DNA of 64,000 bases, taken from Panopea generosa. Taxonomy: Eukaryota; Mollusca; Bivalvia; Adapedonta; Hiatellidae. Below the pieces are notes generated by a model, which saw only the letters and a list, made by a program, of their open reading frames with translations, did not search any database and had not been told where the DNA came from. Positions 35,450 to 46,624 of the stretch are shown piece after piece. Where the stretch lies: the NCBI GenBank assembly GCA_029582155.1, contig CM055911.1:24815514-24879513 (forward strand), in the 5' to 3' direction. Position numbers and translations under genes: made by a program. Position 1 is the first letter of the stretch. Every line of letters begins with the position of its first letter.

Positions 35450-36165
35450 AAAGATAAATGTAAAATGTAATGTAAAAGTTTTTTTTATATAATTTAAAAA
35501 AAATCTTTTATAACAATTTTGACAATGTTCTATTTATTTAATGCGTTACTGTAAAAGATTTTTTATTTAAAAAAAAATTCAAAAAAGAGATACATGTATA
35601 TTTTTAAATATTTCACACAGTTTACTGATGTGTGTAAATATTCGCTTACGATAATGAACTAAAACAATGTTTAATTTATCAATGACAAAACAATCTACTA
35701 CTTCGCTTTGAAAAATATTTTCTCATCGTTTTTTTCATTGTGAACAGTCGAGCCCTTGGACAAGAATTTGAAACAAATTACAATTTAATTACTGTATTTA
35801 ATAGCAACGCTGTCATTTCTATGTATTTGTTGTTTTTATCCCTCCATTCCATATAAGTATATATCTCACAGGGAAATGCAATATAAACAAACTTACAAAA
35901 CAGGCATACAACTTTAAATAGAATCAATCAACAAAAAGTGAATGAACTTTGTTCATTATTTTTAGAAAAGTGTTAATTTCACTTAATATAAAAAATTTCT
36001 TTAAACTTTATAACATCATCATGGAGTATTTTATTTAAACTTTTTATCAAATTACGCTTGTTATTATTTAATTGTAATTATGTTTTTTATTAATCAGCGG
36101 CATATTTACATCGTTTTGTCACCACTTGATAATACATGCTGTGAGGTTTTAATCTAAATATGTGT
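35450..36165. other. No gene seen
   Basis: Very AT-rich. Confidence 0.5.
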
Positions 36166-36172
36166 TGATACA

Positions 36173-36518
36173 ATGGGAAGATTTACAAGGTTTTGTGATA
36201 TATCTGGCTTTTGCTGTGGAAAACTGTGTAAATCAAATTATAGAGTTCTTGGATTTTCACAGATTTTCGCAGATTTTCTGATCTCAGCTCTTCTAAAGAG
36301 AGGAAAAAATAGACATCTTAGGATATGGCTGTTGATAGACTTTGCATCAATTTAACCGTGTAATTACGAAAAGGAAGTGAAATTCTCCTGGAATATGTTT
36401 GAAGTGGTATTTTGCCACAGTGCCAAGTGACGTTTTAATGTTTGATTTATATAAATTTTTGATCATATGTTAAAAAACTGGTATCAGGATCGTTAGTTTA
36501 ATTCTTGCTTAATTAAAG
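36173..36518 (+). other. Weak first-exon-like segment
   Basis: A 60-codon ATG frame (36,173-36,355, starting MGRFTRFCDISGFCCGKLCK) is followed by a good donor context AAAG/GTAAGG at about 36,518. The frame stops long before that donor, so any exon would be largely untranslated. No domain is recognised. Confidence 0.15.
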
Positions 36519-36597
36519 GTAAGGAATGTTCTAGGTGTAACTTATATATGTTGGCTTCAAGTGACGTTTAGAAAGCTTTTATTTAAAATTCGGAAAC

Positions 36598-36745
36598 TTC
36601 TCCTTGGCTGAGTGGTGTATATAAACCACCATCTCAGGATCACTTACCTCTCATTGCTAAGGTCATAGGTTTGAGTCCTGCTTTTCGGAAATGTCATTGT
36701 AAGAATTACTGGTGGTATAGATTAGTAACTGGTAGGATGTCTTAT
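36598..36745 (+). repeat. SINE F3, 5' part
   Basis: Head CTTGGCTGAGTGG, GATCACTTACCTCTCATTGC and B box AGGTTTGAGTCC. It leads into the satellite that was derived from this family. Confidence 0.8.
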
Positions 36746-36774
36746 ATTGCTTAATGGCTCACTAACCTCTCATA

Positions 36775-38440
36775 TCTGGAGACATGGGTTTGATACCAGC
36801 TTGCTCCTGAATTATGTGAGAAAGTTTGCCTCTCAATGTTGGGGATGTAGGTTTGATACCAGTTTGGTCCCAAATTTATGTAAGAAAGTTTGCCTCACTG
36901 CTGAGGATGTAGGTTTGATACCAGCTTGGTCCCAAATTTATGTGAGAAAGTTTGCCTCTCTATGTTGAGGATGTAGGTTTGATACCAGCTTGGTCCCAAA
37001 TTTATGTGAGAAAGTTTGACTCTCAATGTTGAGGATGTAGGTTTGATACCAGCTTGGTTCCAAATTTATGTGAGAAAGTTTGCCTCACTGCTGAGGATGT
37101 AGGTTTGATACCAGCTTGGTCCCAAATTTATGTGAGAAAGTTTGCCTCTCAATGTTGAGGATGTAGGTTTGATACCAGCTTGGTCTCAAATTTATGTGAG
37201 AAAGTTTGCCTCACTGCTGAGGATGTAGGTTTGATACCAGCTTGGTTCCAAATTTATGTGAGAAAGTTTGCCTCACTGCTGAGGGTGTAGGTTTGATACC
37301 AGCTTGGTCCCAAATTTATGTGAGAAAGTTTGCCTCTCAATGTTGAGGATGTAGGTTTGATACCAGCTTGGTCTCAAATTTATGTGAGAAAGTTTGCCTC
37401 ACTGCTGAGGATGTAGGTTTGATACCAGCTTGGTCTCAAATTTATGTGAGAAAGTTTGCCTCACTGCTGAGGATGTAGGTTTGATACCAGCTTGGTCCCA
37501 AATTTATGTGAGAAAGTTTGCCTCTCAATGTTGAGGATGTAGGTTTGATACCAGCTTGGTCCCAAATTTATGTGAGAAAGTTTGCCTCACTGCTGAGGAT
37601 GTAGGTTTGATACCAGCTTGGTCCCAAATTTATGTGAGAAAGTTTGCCTCACTGCTGAGGATGTAGGTTTGATACCAGCTTGGTCCCAAATTTATGTGAG
37701 AAAGTTTGCCTCTCAATGTTGAGGATGTAGGTTTGATACCAGCTTGGTCCCAAATTTATGTGAGAAAGTTTGCCTCACTGCTGAGGATGTAGGTTTGATA
37801 CCAGCTTGGTCCCAAATTTATGTGAGAAAGTTTGCCTCTCAATGTTGAGGATGTAGGTTTGATACCAGCTTGGTCCCAAATTTATGTGAGAAAGTTTGCC
37901 TCACTGCTGAGGATGTAGGTTTGATACCAGCTTGGTTCCAAATTTATGTGAGAAAGTTTGCCTCACTGCTTAGGATGTAGGTTTGATATCAGCTTGGTCC
38001 CAAATTTATGTGAGAATGTTTGCCTCACTGCTGAGGATGTAGGTTTGATACCAGCTTGGTCCCAAATTTATGTGAGAAAGTTTGCCTCACTACTGAGGAT
38101 GTAGGTTTGATACCAGCTTGGTCTTAAATTGATGTGAGATAGTTTGCCTCTAAATGTTGAGAATGTAGGTTTGATACCAGCTTGGTCCCAAATTTATGTA
38201 AAAAAGTTTGCCTAACTGCTGAGGAAGAAGGTTTGACACCAGCTTGGTCCCAAATTTATGTGAGATAGTTTGCCTCACTGCTGAGGATGTAGTTTTGACA
38301 CCAACATGGTCCCAAATTTATGTGAGAAAGATTGCCTCTCAATGTTGAGGATGTAGGTTTGATACCAGCTTGGTCCCAAATTTATGTGAGAAAGTTTACT
38401 TCTCAATGCTGATGGTGTGCGTTTGATACCAGCTTGCTCC
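36775..38440 (+). repeat. 62/64-bp satellite of 27 copies derived from SINE F3
   Basis: The unit contains GGATGTAGGTTTGATACCAG, CTTGGTCCCAAATTTATGTG and AGAAAGTTTGCCTC. Two subtypes alternate: CACTGCTGA (62 bp) and TCAATGTTGA (64 bp). GGTTTGATACC matches the tRNA B-box pattern GGTTCGANTCC at 10 of 11 positions. Compare F3: GTTCAAGTCCCGCT...GAGAAAGTTTGCCAG. Confidence 0.97.
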
Positions 38441-38444
38441 TAAT

Positions 38445-39490
38445 ATATTTTACCATCGTTTTGAAAAATATAGGGGAACATCCATTTAACTTTGATGATG
38501 AGGTGAAGTTGATATAAGTAATAAATGATAGACAATGCATTGAAGCTCTTTTTGTAAGTTAGAGTGAGTAATTAATGGCACATTTGGCCCATTTGAAAAT
38601 TTTTGGTTTTTATCCACAAAACTATTATTAAGTAAACTTGAGGCATTTAAAGATTCAATTTTATGTAAAAACCAATACTTTCTGTGATTAATTTTATCTG
38701 CTTATATTATAATGTGTGTGTGTATGTGTGTGTGATTATAAAAGCTTGATCAAATTTTGGTCTCGATCGAATTAATAAAGTATATATTTCTGTTATCTAT
38801 CGTTCATTATGATATCTTTAAGGGTTTGGCAGGGCTATCTGTCTCAATATGTGACAAGGATGTGCTCGGAATTATTTATGTAATTTCTTGCAAATTTAGA
38901 ATGAATAAGTTTCTCAGATAAATAGGAAATGCAATGGATAAGGCAATCAGAAACACAGGATTTGATTTGATTGATTTATAACAGTTTAAATTTCTTGAGT
39001 TTAACAAAAGTTTTTAGCAAAGTAACTTTCATTAGATATAGTCAATGACTGTTGAAGAAATAATTTGTGAAAAGATATAAAAAACCAGTTGCTAGGATGA
39101 AAGAAATGATTGTAAATAATTTCTTGACATCTTGTCTACATGTGGTTCTTTGAGTTGTAACCAGTTATGTGATAATATTTATAACTCAAACCAGTCACAA
39201 GGAGTCAACCAATCAGCTGCAATTATACCTGGACTGGCACTCAAACGATTCTTATCTTTTTAGTCTGGTACCTTGATTAATCTGTGGGGAAAAATTACTA
39301 AATGTGGACTGGGTGTTGTGTTTTACAATCTGTTATCCATTTTAACTGTGTGATCGGTAGTGTAAATATTTCAACAGCTTTGGCATACCTTTAGCTCTGA
39401 AATGCTCAACTTTCTAACTCTCACCTGAGTTCACACCTGCTGCCAATGCTATACACTTTCCTCGAGAGTACTTGTTTGGCTGTGAGCCTG
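38445..39490. other. No gene seen upstream of the large exon
   Basis: AT-rich sequence with a (GT)n stretch near 38,713-38,732. No exon signals until the start region at 39,599. Confidence 0.5.
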
Positions 39491-39493
39491 TTT

Positions 39494-39520
39494 GAAAACT
39501 GAAACGAAAGCGGAAGTTTC
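39494..39520 (+). promoter_or_regulatory. Candidate promoter motif cluster (GAAA repeats plus ETS-like core)
   Basis: Three GAAA cores (39,494, 39,501, 39,506) run into CGGAAGT, an ETS-type site, about 85-105 bp before the ATG at 39,599. The GAAA spacing is 7 and 5 rather than the 6 of a standard IRF element. This would matter only if transcription starts here. Confidence 0.2.
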
Positions 39521-39527
39521 ATTTACA

Positions 39528-39605
39528 ATGTTTAGTTCTACTCAGTCTGGAACATCATCGCTTGTTATCGCCTGCTTTTGTTTTTCGTTGTTGCAACCAT
39601 GCTAA
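39528..39605 (+). promoter_or_regulatory. Upstream open reading frame overlapping the main start
   Basis: An ATG at 39,528 opens 25 codons ending at TAA 39,603-39,605. The main ATG (39,599) lies inside its end as ATGCTAA, in another frame. If it is in the mRNA it would reduce or regulate initiation of the large frame. An in-frame stop at 39,533 shows that the main frame cannot extend farther upstream without splicing. Confidence 0.35.
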
Positions 39606-42271
39606 AGTTTGCTACAAAAAAGCCACCAAGATTAAAACATTTTGAAAAGGAAAATGTTAATGTGAAAGGTGAAGGTCACATGTATCCTACTGATAAAGGT
39701 CAAGGTCATTATAATGATAGGGATGTGTCGAAATTTGGAAATGTGAGTGGTTTTGATTCTACGGATAGTGGTGGCCAAAATTTGGATTTTTCTGGTTATG
39801 CACAAGATATGGATTCACATGGATACCAGGATTATAAAGAGAATGTTGGACTAATCCATGGAGCTCAGAACATTCAACCTGTAGTGGAGCACTGGAAAGC
39901 TTATAACCTAAAATATGGTAAAGTGGGGTTAGAAAAGGAGATAGAAATATTTGACAAACCACAAGAGCGACAGGTAGGAAGGTTACGAAATAACAGCAAA
40001 CAGTTTGAAGGTCAAAGGTCAAATTACAACCCTGGCTATACAGATTCTCTTGGGTATCGTGGTGGATATTCAGATATTAACAAAAATGTTTACCCCCAGT
40101 CTCCTCTGAGACATGAATCAGATTATCCAAAAGGGAGCGGATACCAATATCCAGTATTCCAGGGTCAAGGTCAGAGTGAAGTACAGAGGTCACAAGCTTA
40201 CGGACAGGATAATAACGGGAATAGACATTTTCAGTTCATAAATGGAAATATGCATAGTCCTAACCAGATATTTCCCACCCACTCTCTCAGTACAGACAGT
40301 AATGGCAACTATGGGCAACCATACAGTCTCGATTCCACCACCAGTATGTCACTGGACTCTATGAGCACCAGCGGAGATCGGTCCTCAAAAAGTGTGTCTG
40401 AAAACCAAGATTATGACATGTTGATGGAAGGGCCTCAGATGACAAAACGACGGACTGATCTGAAACCTCCGGTCATACCCCACAAACAACGACATGTCCA
40501 TGTAGGCCGGGGCACCCACGGGCTGTGTGAAGGGCCCACGTCTCCAGTACGCCCAGGGTCTTCTGACAGCCAAATGACATCATCATTAAGAAAGAGTCCA
40601 TCTTTCAGGACCGGGCATCATGTGAGATGGGGTCCAGGAGTTGTCAATGGACCAGGAGTGGTCAGTTCAGCACAACAAAAGGTTGGTCCTCCACAACCTG
40701 GAGTTGTTGCCCAGCAACCACAGGGATCCCCAGGTGCTAAAAAGGTGAAGAAAAAGTTGTCATTAAGGACCCTGTTGAATTTACCCAAATTTCCGGTCAG
40801 TGATGAGGACTTCACAGACTACAGTAGTGACTCTGGACTTAGTCCTAAAGTGCAAAATGAACCTTTGGAATTTACAAAACCTAGTTCAAAAGTGAGTCCC
40901 AGCTCAAATACATTTGCCGTAAGAAGCCCAGCTCCACCAAAACAGCTTGCTTGTTTAAGATACAAATCTGAGTTTCCTTCACATGATAAAGGGAAAATTG
41001 CAATGGATTTAAATAAAAACATTCCCAGTAAGGGAGACCTGCCAAAACTTGACATCTCTGGTGCAAATTGTTACCCGCAGTTCCATTCACTGTTTTCTCT
41101 ACCAGAGCATGCACCTTCAACCTTAGAACCGGCAAAATCGCAGCCTGCAGAAACCGGTGCAATAAAATATCCCATAATGCATTTGGGTACTGAAGGATCA
41201 CAGTCTCAGACTATAAATAGAAATGATGTTGCTATAAATAGAAGTCAGGTCAACTCAGTGCGTCCTTTCCTGATTAATGGACATGCTAGTGAAATAGTAA
41301 CCCAGGACTATGATAATTGTGATGAAAGCCAACCACAGACATCCGAACCCATTAGTGTCAAAACAGGATTTTTGTCAGATGGCAATGTTTTTTCTTCTTC
41401 TTCAATTACAAGCTCTGGATTAAATGTTAAAAAATCACAAAATACAAATCTAATACAAAGTGTAGGACAAAGTGGTGTACCAGTGACATTCGACACGTTT
41501 GTGACGCTGGGTCGTCCATCAGGGACGGGTGTCACATTTGATACTTTTGTCACGCTTGGGAGGCCCTATGCTACCAGTACTCCAATACCCAATGGGAATG
41601 TGGGCAATGTGCAAAATTTAGGTCAGGAATTTAATGCTTTAAATAATAAGTTTGTTACAAGTACATATAGTTACAACAGTGGTGTGAGATGTGATGCTGG
41701 GACGAGTGGACAGTTTCCTACAAATGTTACTCAAAGTTGGAATTACACTCCACATGGTTCCCAGCAATTTAGTTCTGTGCCTTTTGTTACTCAAACCAGA
41801 GAACCAATGATGCTGCAGAGTCCAGTGAATAGTCATGTGATGCCTTTAATGTCACATGGCAGTCATGTGATCAGAAATCCAGATTATAATATCACACGGA
41901 GTACAAGAGGACCTTATGAAACTGATAATAGAATTTACGGAAAGTTGTCACTGCCATCACAAACATACATCACCAGAATGCCAGGACCAGCTTCATACTC
42001 ATCAAGCATAACTAATATTGAACCTCAAGTGTCACATGACCTGCACATGGAGAGAAAGCTTGATCCAACTCTTGACCAATCGGCCGCTGAGACAGGAAGT
42101 GCAAAGTCTCCATTCAAAGACACCTGCACTTTCCATCAGAAGGAAATCCCCGACTATGATGATAATGTGTTCAATGAGCTAGCGCCCATCCTGGGTCCAG
42201 ACGTCTTCGACAGGTCAAGGTCAGCGAGACGTAAACTGAACTTTGAAGGAAGGACAACCACTGGGCAACAA
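39599..42271 (+). CDS. Large single-exon coding segment (891 codons), low-complexity protein of unknown function
   Basis: From ATG 39,599 the frame runs 891 codons to a donor (CAACAA/GTGAGT) at 42,272 in phase 0; without splicing, three more codons and TAA follow. The protein is rich in Ser, Gly, Asn, Gln, Pro and Thr, so probably disordered. Residues ~1-250 are Tyr/Gly/Asn-rich. Residues ~380-398 hold a basic patch and amphipathic stretch (KKVKKKLSLRTLLNLPKF), followed by an acidic DEDFTDYSSDSG. Residues 629-640 and 645-656 are two identical copies of VTFDTFVTLGRP. The end is ordered-looking (NVFNELAPILGPDVFDRSRS). I do not recognise it. It could be the disordered part of a multi-domain adaptor; no enzyme motif is seen. 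ATG 39,599 is the first in frame, but ACTCAG at 39,540-39,545 could act as an acceptor that extends the frame with a hydrophobic stretch. Confidence 0.85.
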
Positions 42272-42529
42272 GTGAGTAGTTAATTTTAAATGTTGTTACA
42301 ACCATGTATTATATGTTTTACTGGAATGCCTGCAGTTGAAATTGATTCATTTATCAATTATTCTTTTTTCACTTATAAGTATTCTAATGTATTTGAAACT
42401 CTACTTTCATTTTTATTGCTACTCGTTCATTCAGCACATCGACACCATAGCCATATTGTTTGTTTATTCTTCATTTTCTCATGTAAGATGCAATATCTTG
42501 TTATTTTCACCTCCACTTTCTTTTATTTT

Positions 42530-43245
42530 TCCTTCTATGGCTACTTGTTTATATTTTTTCATGATTCTCTTTTTATTAGCTATTTGTTCAAATATTTCTT
42601 TCCATGGCTATTTGTTCATATTTTTCTCTCCATTGGCTCTTTGTTCATATTTTCTATCCATTGGCTATTTTGTTCATATTTTTCTATCCAATATTTTGTT
42701 CATATTTTACTTTCCATGGCTACTTGCTCATAGTTTTCTATCATTGGCTATTTGTGCATATTTTTATTTCCTTGACTATTTTTTGTTCATATTATTCTTT
42801 CCATGGCTAATTGTTCATACTTTTCTTTCCATGGCTATTTATTCATATTTTTCTTTCCATGACTATTTTTTTCCCCCATATTTTTCTTTCCATGGCTACT
42901 TGTTCATATTTTTCTTTCCATGGCTATTTTTTGTTCATATTATTCTTTCCATGGCTTCATACTTTTTTTTCCATGACTATTTGTTAATATTTTTCTTTCC
43001 ATAGCTACTTGTTCATATTTTTCTTTCCATGATTATTTTTTGTTCATATTATTCTTTTAATGGCTTCATACTTTTCTATCCATTGGCTATTTGTTCATAC
43101 TTTTCTATCCATTGGCTATTTGTTCATATTTTTCTTTCCATGGCTATTTGTTCATATTTTTCTTTCTGTGGCTACTTGTTCATATATTTCTTTCCATGGC
43201 TACTTGTTTATATTTTTCTTTCCATTGCTACTTGTTCATTCAACT
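42530..43245 (+). repeat. ~28-bp satellite, about 25 copies
   Basis: Unit TTTCCATGGCTATTTGTTCA plus TATTTTTC, with many substitutions and length variants. It starts about 260 bp after the large exon. Open frames here (Phe, Tyr, Ser and Ile only) are artefacts. Confidence 0.95.
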
Positions 43246-43319
43246 TATTTTTCATTTCTTCTGTTCTTATCATTGATTTATATTATTTTTTACATATCTA
43301 ATTCATCAAAATAATAATC

Positions 43320-43640
43320 TCATTATATAGTATTAGCTTTATTTTAATTTACCTCGGCAAGTTTTTTTACAAATCCAGCTTGGTGCAAAATGACTGCAAC
43401 TTCAATAGAAATCTGTGTGATAGATAAAATCTTCTTGCAATGAGCAGGTGAAGCCTGGTTTCATTGACTGAGAAAGTATGCATCATAAAAAACAACTCTA
43501 CATGATATTTGATAGAATGCCCATCTTATCTAAACAGAGACATCAACCATGAAATCTTCAGACAAGATATAGATCTGTGTAAATTATGTGGGGATTCAAC
43601 TTTTTGTTTTTTAATCTGTTATATGTCATGATATGGTTTA
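43320..43640. other. No gene seen
   Basis: AT-rich. Confidence 0.5.
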
Positions 43641-43644
43641 GTGC

Positions 43645-43745
43645 CGGATACGACACCAGTAGGATTGTTTACTTGCCATATGGAAGATGACAGGTTCAAA
43701 TCCCAGTTAGGTTAATGGATAGACTTTAAAAAATGATACATTTTT
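43645..43745 (+). repeat. tRNA-headed SINE fragment, F2-like
   Basis: CAGGTTCAAATCCCAG is a B box, followed by AGACTTTAAAAAATGATAC as in F2. Confidence 0.45.
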
Positions 43746-43962
43746 AAAAGATAAGATCAGTGACTTTATTTACAGAGTGTGACACATTTAGTTAAAACTA
43801 ATCTTCCATGCGGCCCTCTAAAAAATTTGTTATTTTTTTTAGTAATTACCTTGTTCATAATTAAATTCACATTTTTTAATGGTTAGTACACTTGATGTCC
43901 CCTAGGGCTGTGGTGTCAGTTTGATGGGACAGTGTAGAGTGTGTGTGGTGGGGTACCAGACT

Positions 43963-44056
43963 TCTGTTTCAGGAACATTTCATTTCAATATTTAAAAACT
44001 TAACTAAGAATTATGACTGGTTATTTATCTACCATATAAATTTTTATATATCATGT
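43963..44056. repeat. MITE C fragment
   Basis: TATTTAAAAACTTAACTAAG and GACTGGTTATTTATCTACC match the MITE at 58,486; the remainder is missing and MITE B follows directly. Confidence 0.6.
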
Positions 44057-44057
44057 A

Positions 44058-44225
44058 AGGCCATAATAAAGTAATTGCCAGATTATCATCCCCACCCGCC
44101 CCCTTATTTTCATGCTGTCCGACCCTTTTTATTTTCATAAACAATAAATAAAGACATATTCCCCCCCCCACCCCTTTTTAAGAAAAAATTTGGATGATAA
44201 TATAGCAATTAATTTATAATGTCCT
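44058..44225. repeat. MITE B
   Basis: Left AGGCCATAATAAAGTAATTG and CCAGATTATCATCC are inverse to the right GGATGATAATATAGCAATTA and ATTTATAATGTCCT. The interior is C- and T-rich and non-coding. Confidence 0.8.
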
Positions 44226-44384
44226 AAACAAGTTTTACCTTGCAGGATAGTTAGATTATAATACTGTGTCTGAAGAAGTCAAACAACATGGTCGGCATCA
44301 AACATTGCAATATCATTATTATTCTGAAATGAATTGTGTTTTCATATATATATATAAAACTGGAACAGTGATGACCTGGTTTTT

Positions 44385-44635
44385 GTTTCATTAACATTTT
44401 TTTTTAAAAGTTTGACTTAAATATTTAAAAACTTTAGTGACTTTTGACTGGTTACTTGAAAATTGTTTTATCAATGCTGAGTGAAGCCATATGCAATTTT
44501 ACTGGAGCCAGTCAAAAATCATAATCACCTGGATGCTTTTCTTAGATTTAAGTTTTTAAGTAGATGTGTACCGAAATATGATGGTGAAACAGCTAATTGT
44601 TATAGAATCTTGGTCTTTGTTATGGTATACATCTA
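44385..44635. repeat. MITE C
   Basis: TTTAAAAACTTTAGTGACTT and TTGACTGGTT at left; GCCAGTCAAAAATCATAATC, TTAGATTTAAGTTTTTAAGT and GGTGAAACAGCTA at right. Confidence 0.65.
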
Positions 44636-44953
44636 TGAATATACAAACTTAAACATTTAGTGGTGTTGAGTCTGAAAGTGTCAACGCAGAGCTTCAATAT
44701 TGTAATCATTCCATCCCTACACCCTCTGAGTTTTCTCCTTTCAATACACTCCGGTACGGATACAACCATCCAACACATTACAGAAATCTATCAATTAATA
44801 AATAAACCACCTTTGCCTAAGGTCATATTAGATTTTTGAACTTTAGACAATATCGCTCATTTCAATCAAATCTGTTCGCCACAGTTTAACAATTTTGATT
44901 CATCAAAATAAAAAGATACACCGCTATATAATTTATTTATTTCAATTTGCAGT

Positions 44954-45184
44954 GATTGCAGAAAACCAATCAGCTGTCATGCTATATGAAACTTACTTGG
45001 AAACTGTTTGTTCGGGTCCAATTTCAGCTGTAGATCACTTGCTTGCGGTCACAGCACACTGTTTTAATAACCAAGAAGTAGAATCTGATTGTAAAATCGA
45101 AGCAGCTGTAATTGAAAACCGTGCAGTCTTGATTGAAAATAAGCAAATAATTATATCAATATCAAACACCACAGAAACTGAGAG
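44954..45184 (+). CDS. Possible 77-codon internal exon, unknown product
   Basis: TTTCAATTTGCAG before and GAG/GTAAAT after bound 231 bp that stay open in one frame only (phase 1 at both ends). The predicted peptide has balanced composition (for example ETYLETVCSGPISAVDHLLA) and its GC is higher than the flanks. The phase 1-1 structure does not join directly to the phase 0 donor at 42,271, so it is either a separate cassette needing another exon between or not coding. No domain is recognised. Confidence 0.3.
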
Positions 45185-45287
45185 GTAAATTGTACACAGC
45201 GTATAGAAAACAGAACTTTATAAAATTATTTTAAATACCGTTAAGCTAACAATTTTATAAATCACATAAGCACCACAGATTTGTTTG

Positions 45288-45588
45288 TTTGAATATTTAT
45301 TGTCATTGCTTTTATGCGATTGATGGCTCACAGACGATCAGTAATGTTGACCTAACTACTCTTTTCCGGGATTCAGGAAGTTTAACCTGTACTCGAGCAC
45401 ACCCCATCTCCACAAGTAACTGGTAACTTTCCCACTAGAATCAATGGAGAGAAAGGAATGACAATAAGACTTAAATTTTGTATATCATTTACCAGAGAAA
45501 CTGTGGGCCGGTGGGGATTCGGACTTGCATGGACTATTGATTGATATTCATATGTGCTACCGACTGAGCTACTCAGGCCTCACAACAC
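45288..45588 (-). repeat. SINE F1 (minus)
   Basis: Reversed head AGGCCTGAGTAGCTCAGTCG, reversed 3' end on the left (GTTTGAATATTTATTGTC), body GGTAACTTTCCCACTAGAAT. Confidence 0.85.
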
Positions 45589-45989
45589 CATAAAAACTGA
45601 AAACCTGTACACTATGTATAGGAAACAGAGCCAAACTCATTGAAGTTTATATAGTTGGGATATCCAAATGCTTATCTTCAAAACAGTTCAGACATAATAT
45701 TAAGAAACTGTTAATGTACGCTATATCAGATTAACTCACCGGTAAATACCACACCTGGTTACTGATACTCTTATTCAGCGTTTAAAAAAAGATGTTTTAA
45801 AATTAGTCGTGTACTATGACTTTATGTTTTTTTGATATCTGCTTACGTTTACACCAGAAAAACAGCAACATTTAAATGCTTTTTTTATAGAGCACAATTT
45901 TATAGTGCATGGTAGTTTTTGATATTTAGTTACTTATCAACTCTTTTATCTTATTGCCCAGCTATCTATGGTATTGTTTGTTCAAGAAC

Positions 45990-46345
45990 TGGTTTCCAGC
46001 TCTTGTGTTTGATTGTCCAATAGCTGGTTTCAAGCTCTTATGTTTGATTGACCATTATCTGGTTTCCAGCTGTTATGCGTGATTATCCAATAGCTGGTTT
46101 CCAGCTGTTATGTTTGATTGTCAGTAGAGATTTTATGTTTGATTGTCCAATAGCTGGTTTTCAGCTATTATGTTTGATTGTCCAATAGCTGGTTTCCAGC
46201 TCTTATGTTTGATTGTCAATTATCTGGTTTCCAGCTGTTATGTTTGATTGTCAGTAGAGATTTTATGTTTGATTGTCCAATAGCTGGTTTCCAGCTCTTA
46301 TATTGTTTGATTGTCCAGTAGCTGGTTTCCAGCTTAATATTTGAT
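45990..46345 (+). repeat. 35-bp satellite with an inverted core, about 9 copies
   Basis: Unit TGTTTGATTGTCCAATAGCT plus GGTTTCCAGCTCTTA. Full copies carry AGCTGG-TTT-CCAGCT, a perfect inverted repeat with a 3-bp spacer. Two short units (TCAGTAGAGATTTTA) are interspersed. Confidence 0.93.
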
Positions 46346-46449
46346 GACCTGAGTTTAAAATGTCATCATATTTGTCTATTTAAATATCGTTACATATATA
46401 CCTGGTTTAGGTAATCAGCAAAATTTTAACCTTTGATAAAAATTTGCTC

Positions 46450-46622
46450 AAAATGTCTTAATTTGTATATGCCACTGACACCAAAGTTTGCAGGTTTGAT
46501 CTCCAGCTCGACCCAATGCCCCTTGAAAAAAGGACACTTAGTTCTCATGGTTATACCCAGGAAGCAGGCTTGAGAGCGGTTCCTATAAGCTTTCTTCGCA
46601 ATGGTGCTAAAATGAATTAATA
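46450..46622 (+). repeat. SINE F5
   Basis: B box AGGTTTGATCTCCAGC, ACCCAATGCCCCTTGAAAAA, end CTTTCTTCGCAATGGTG. Confidence 0.75.
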
Positions 46623-46624
46623 GT

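Noticed and set aside
36747-36968. 73-codon open frame with repeated GFDTSL motifs
   Set aside because: It is a translation of the first units of the SINE-derived satellite.
39599-42271. Calling the large exon the central region of tensin
   Set aside because: The C1 exon upstream makes this tempting, but no tensin-specific motif was recognised in the 891 codons and the SH2-PTB exons are not in view.
42290-43314. Several overlapping open frames of up to 222 codons, Phe/Tyr/Ser-rich
   Set aside because: All lie in the 28-bp satellite and are open in more than one frame, as expected of a T-rich repeat.
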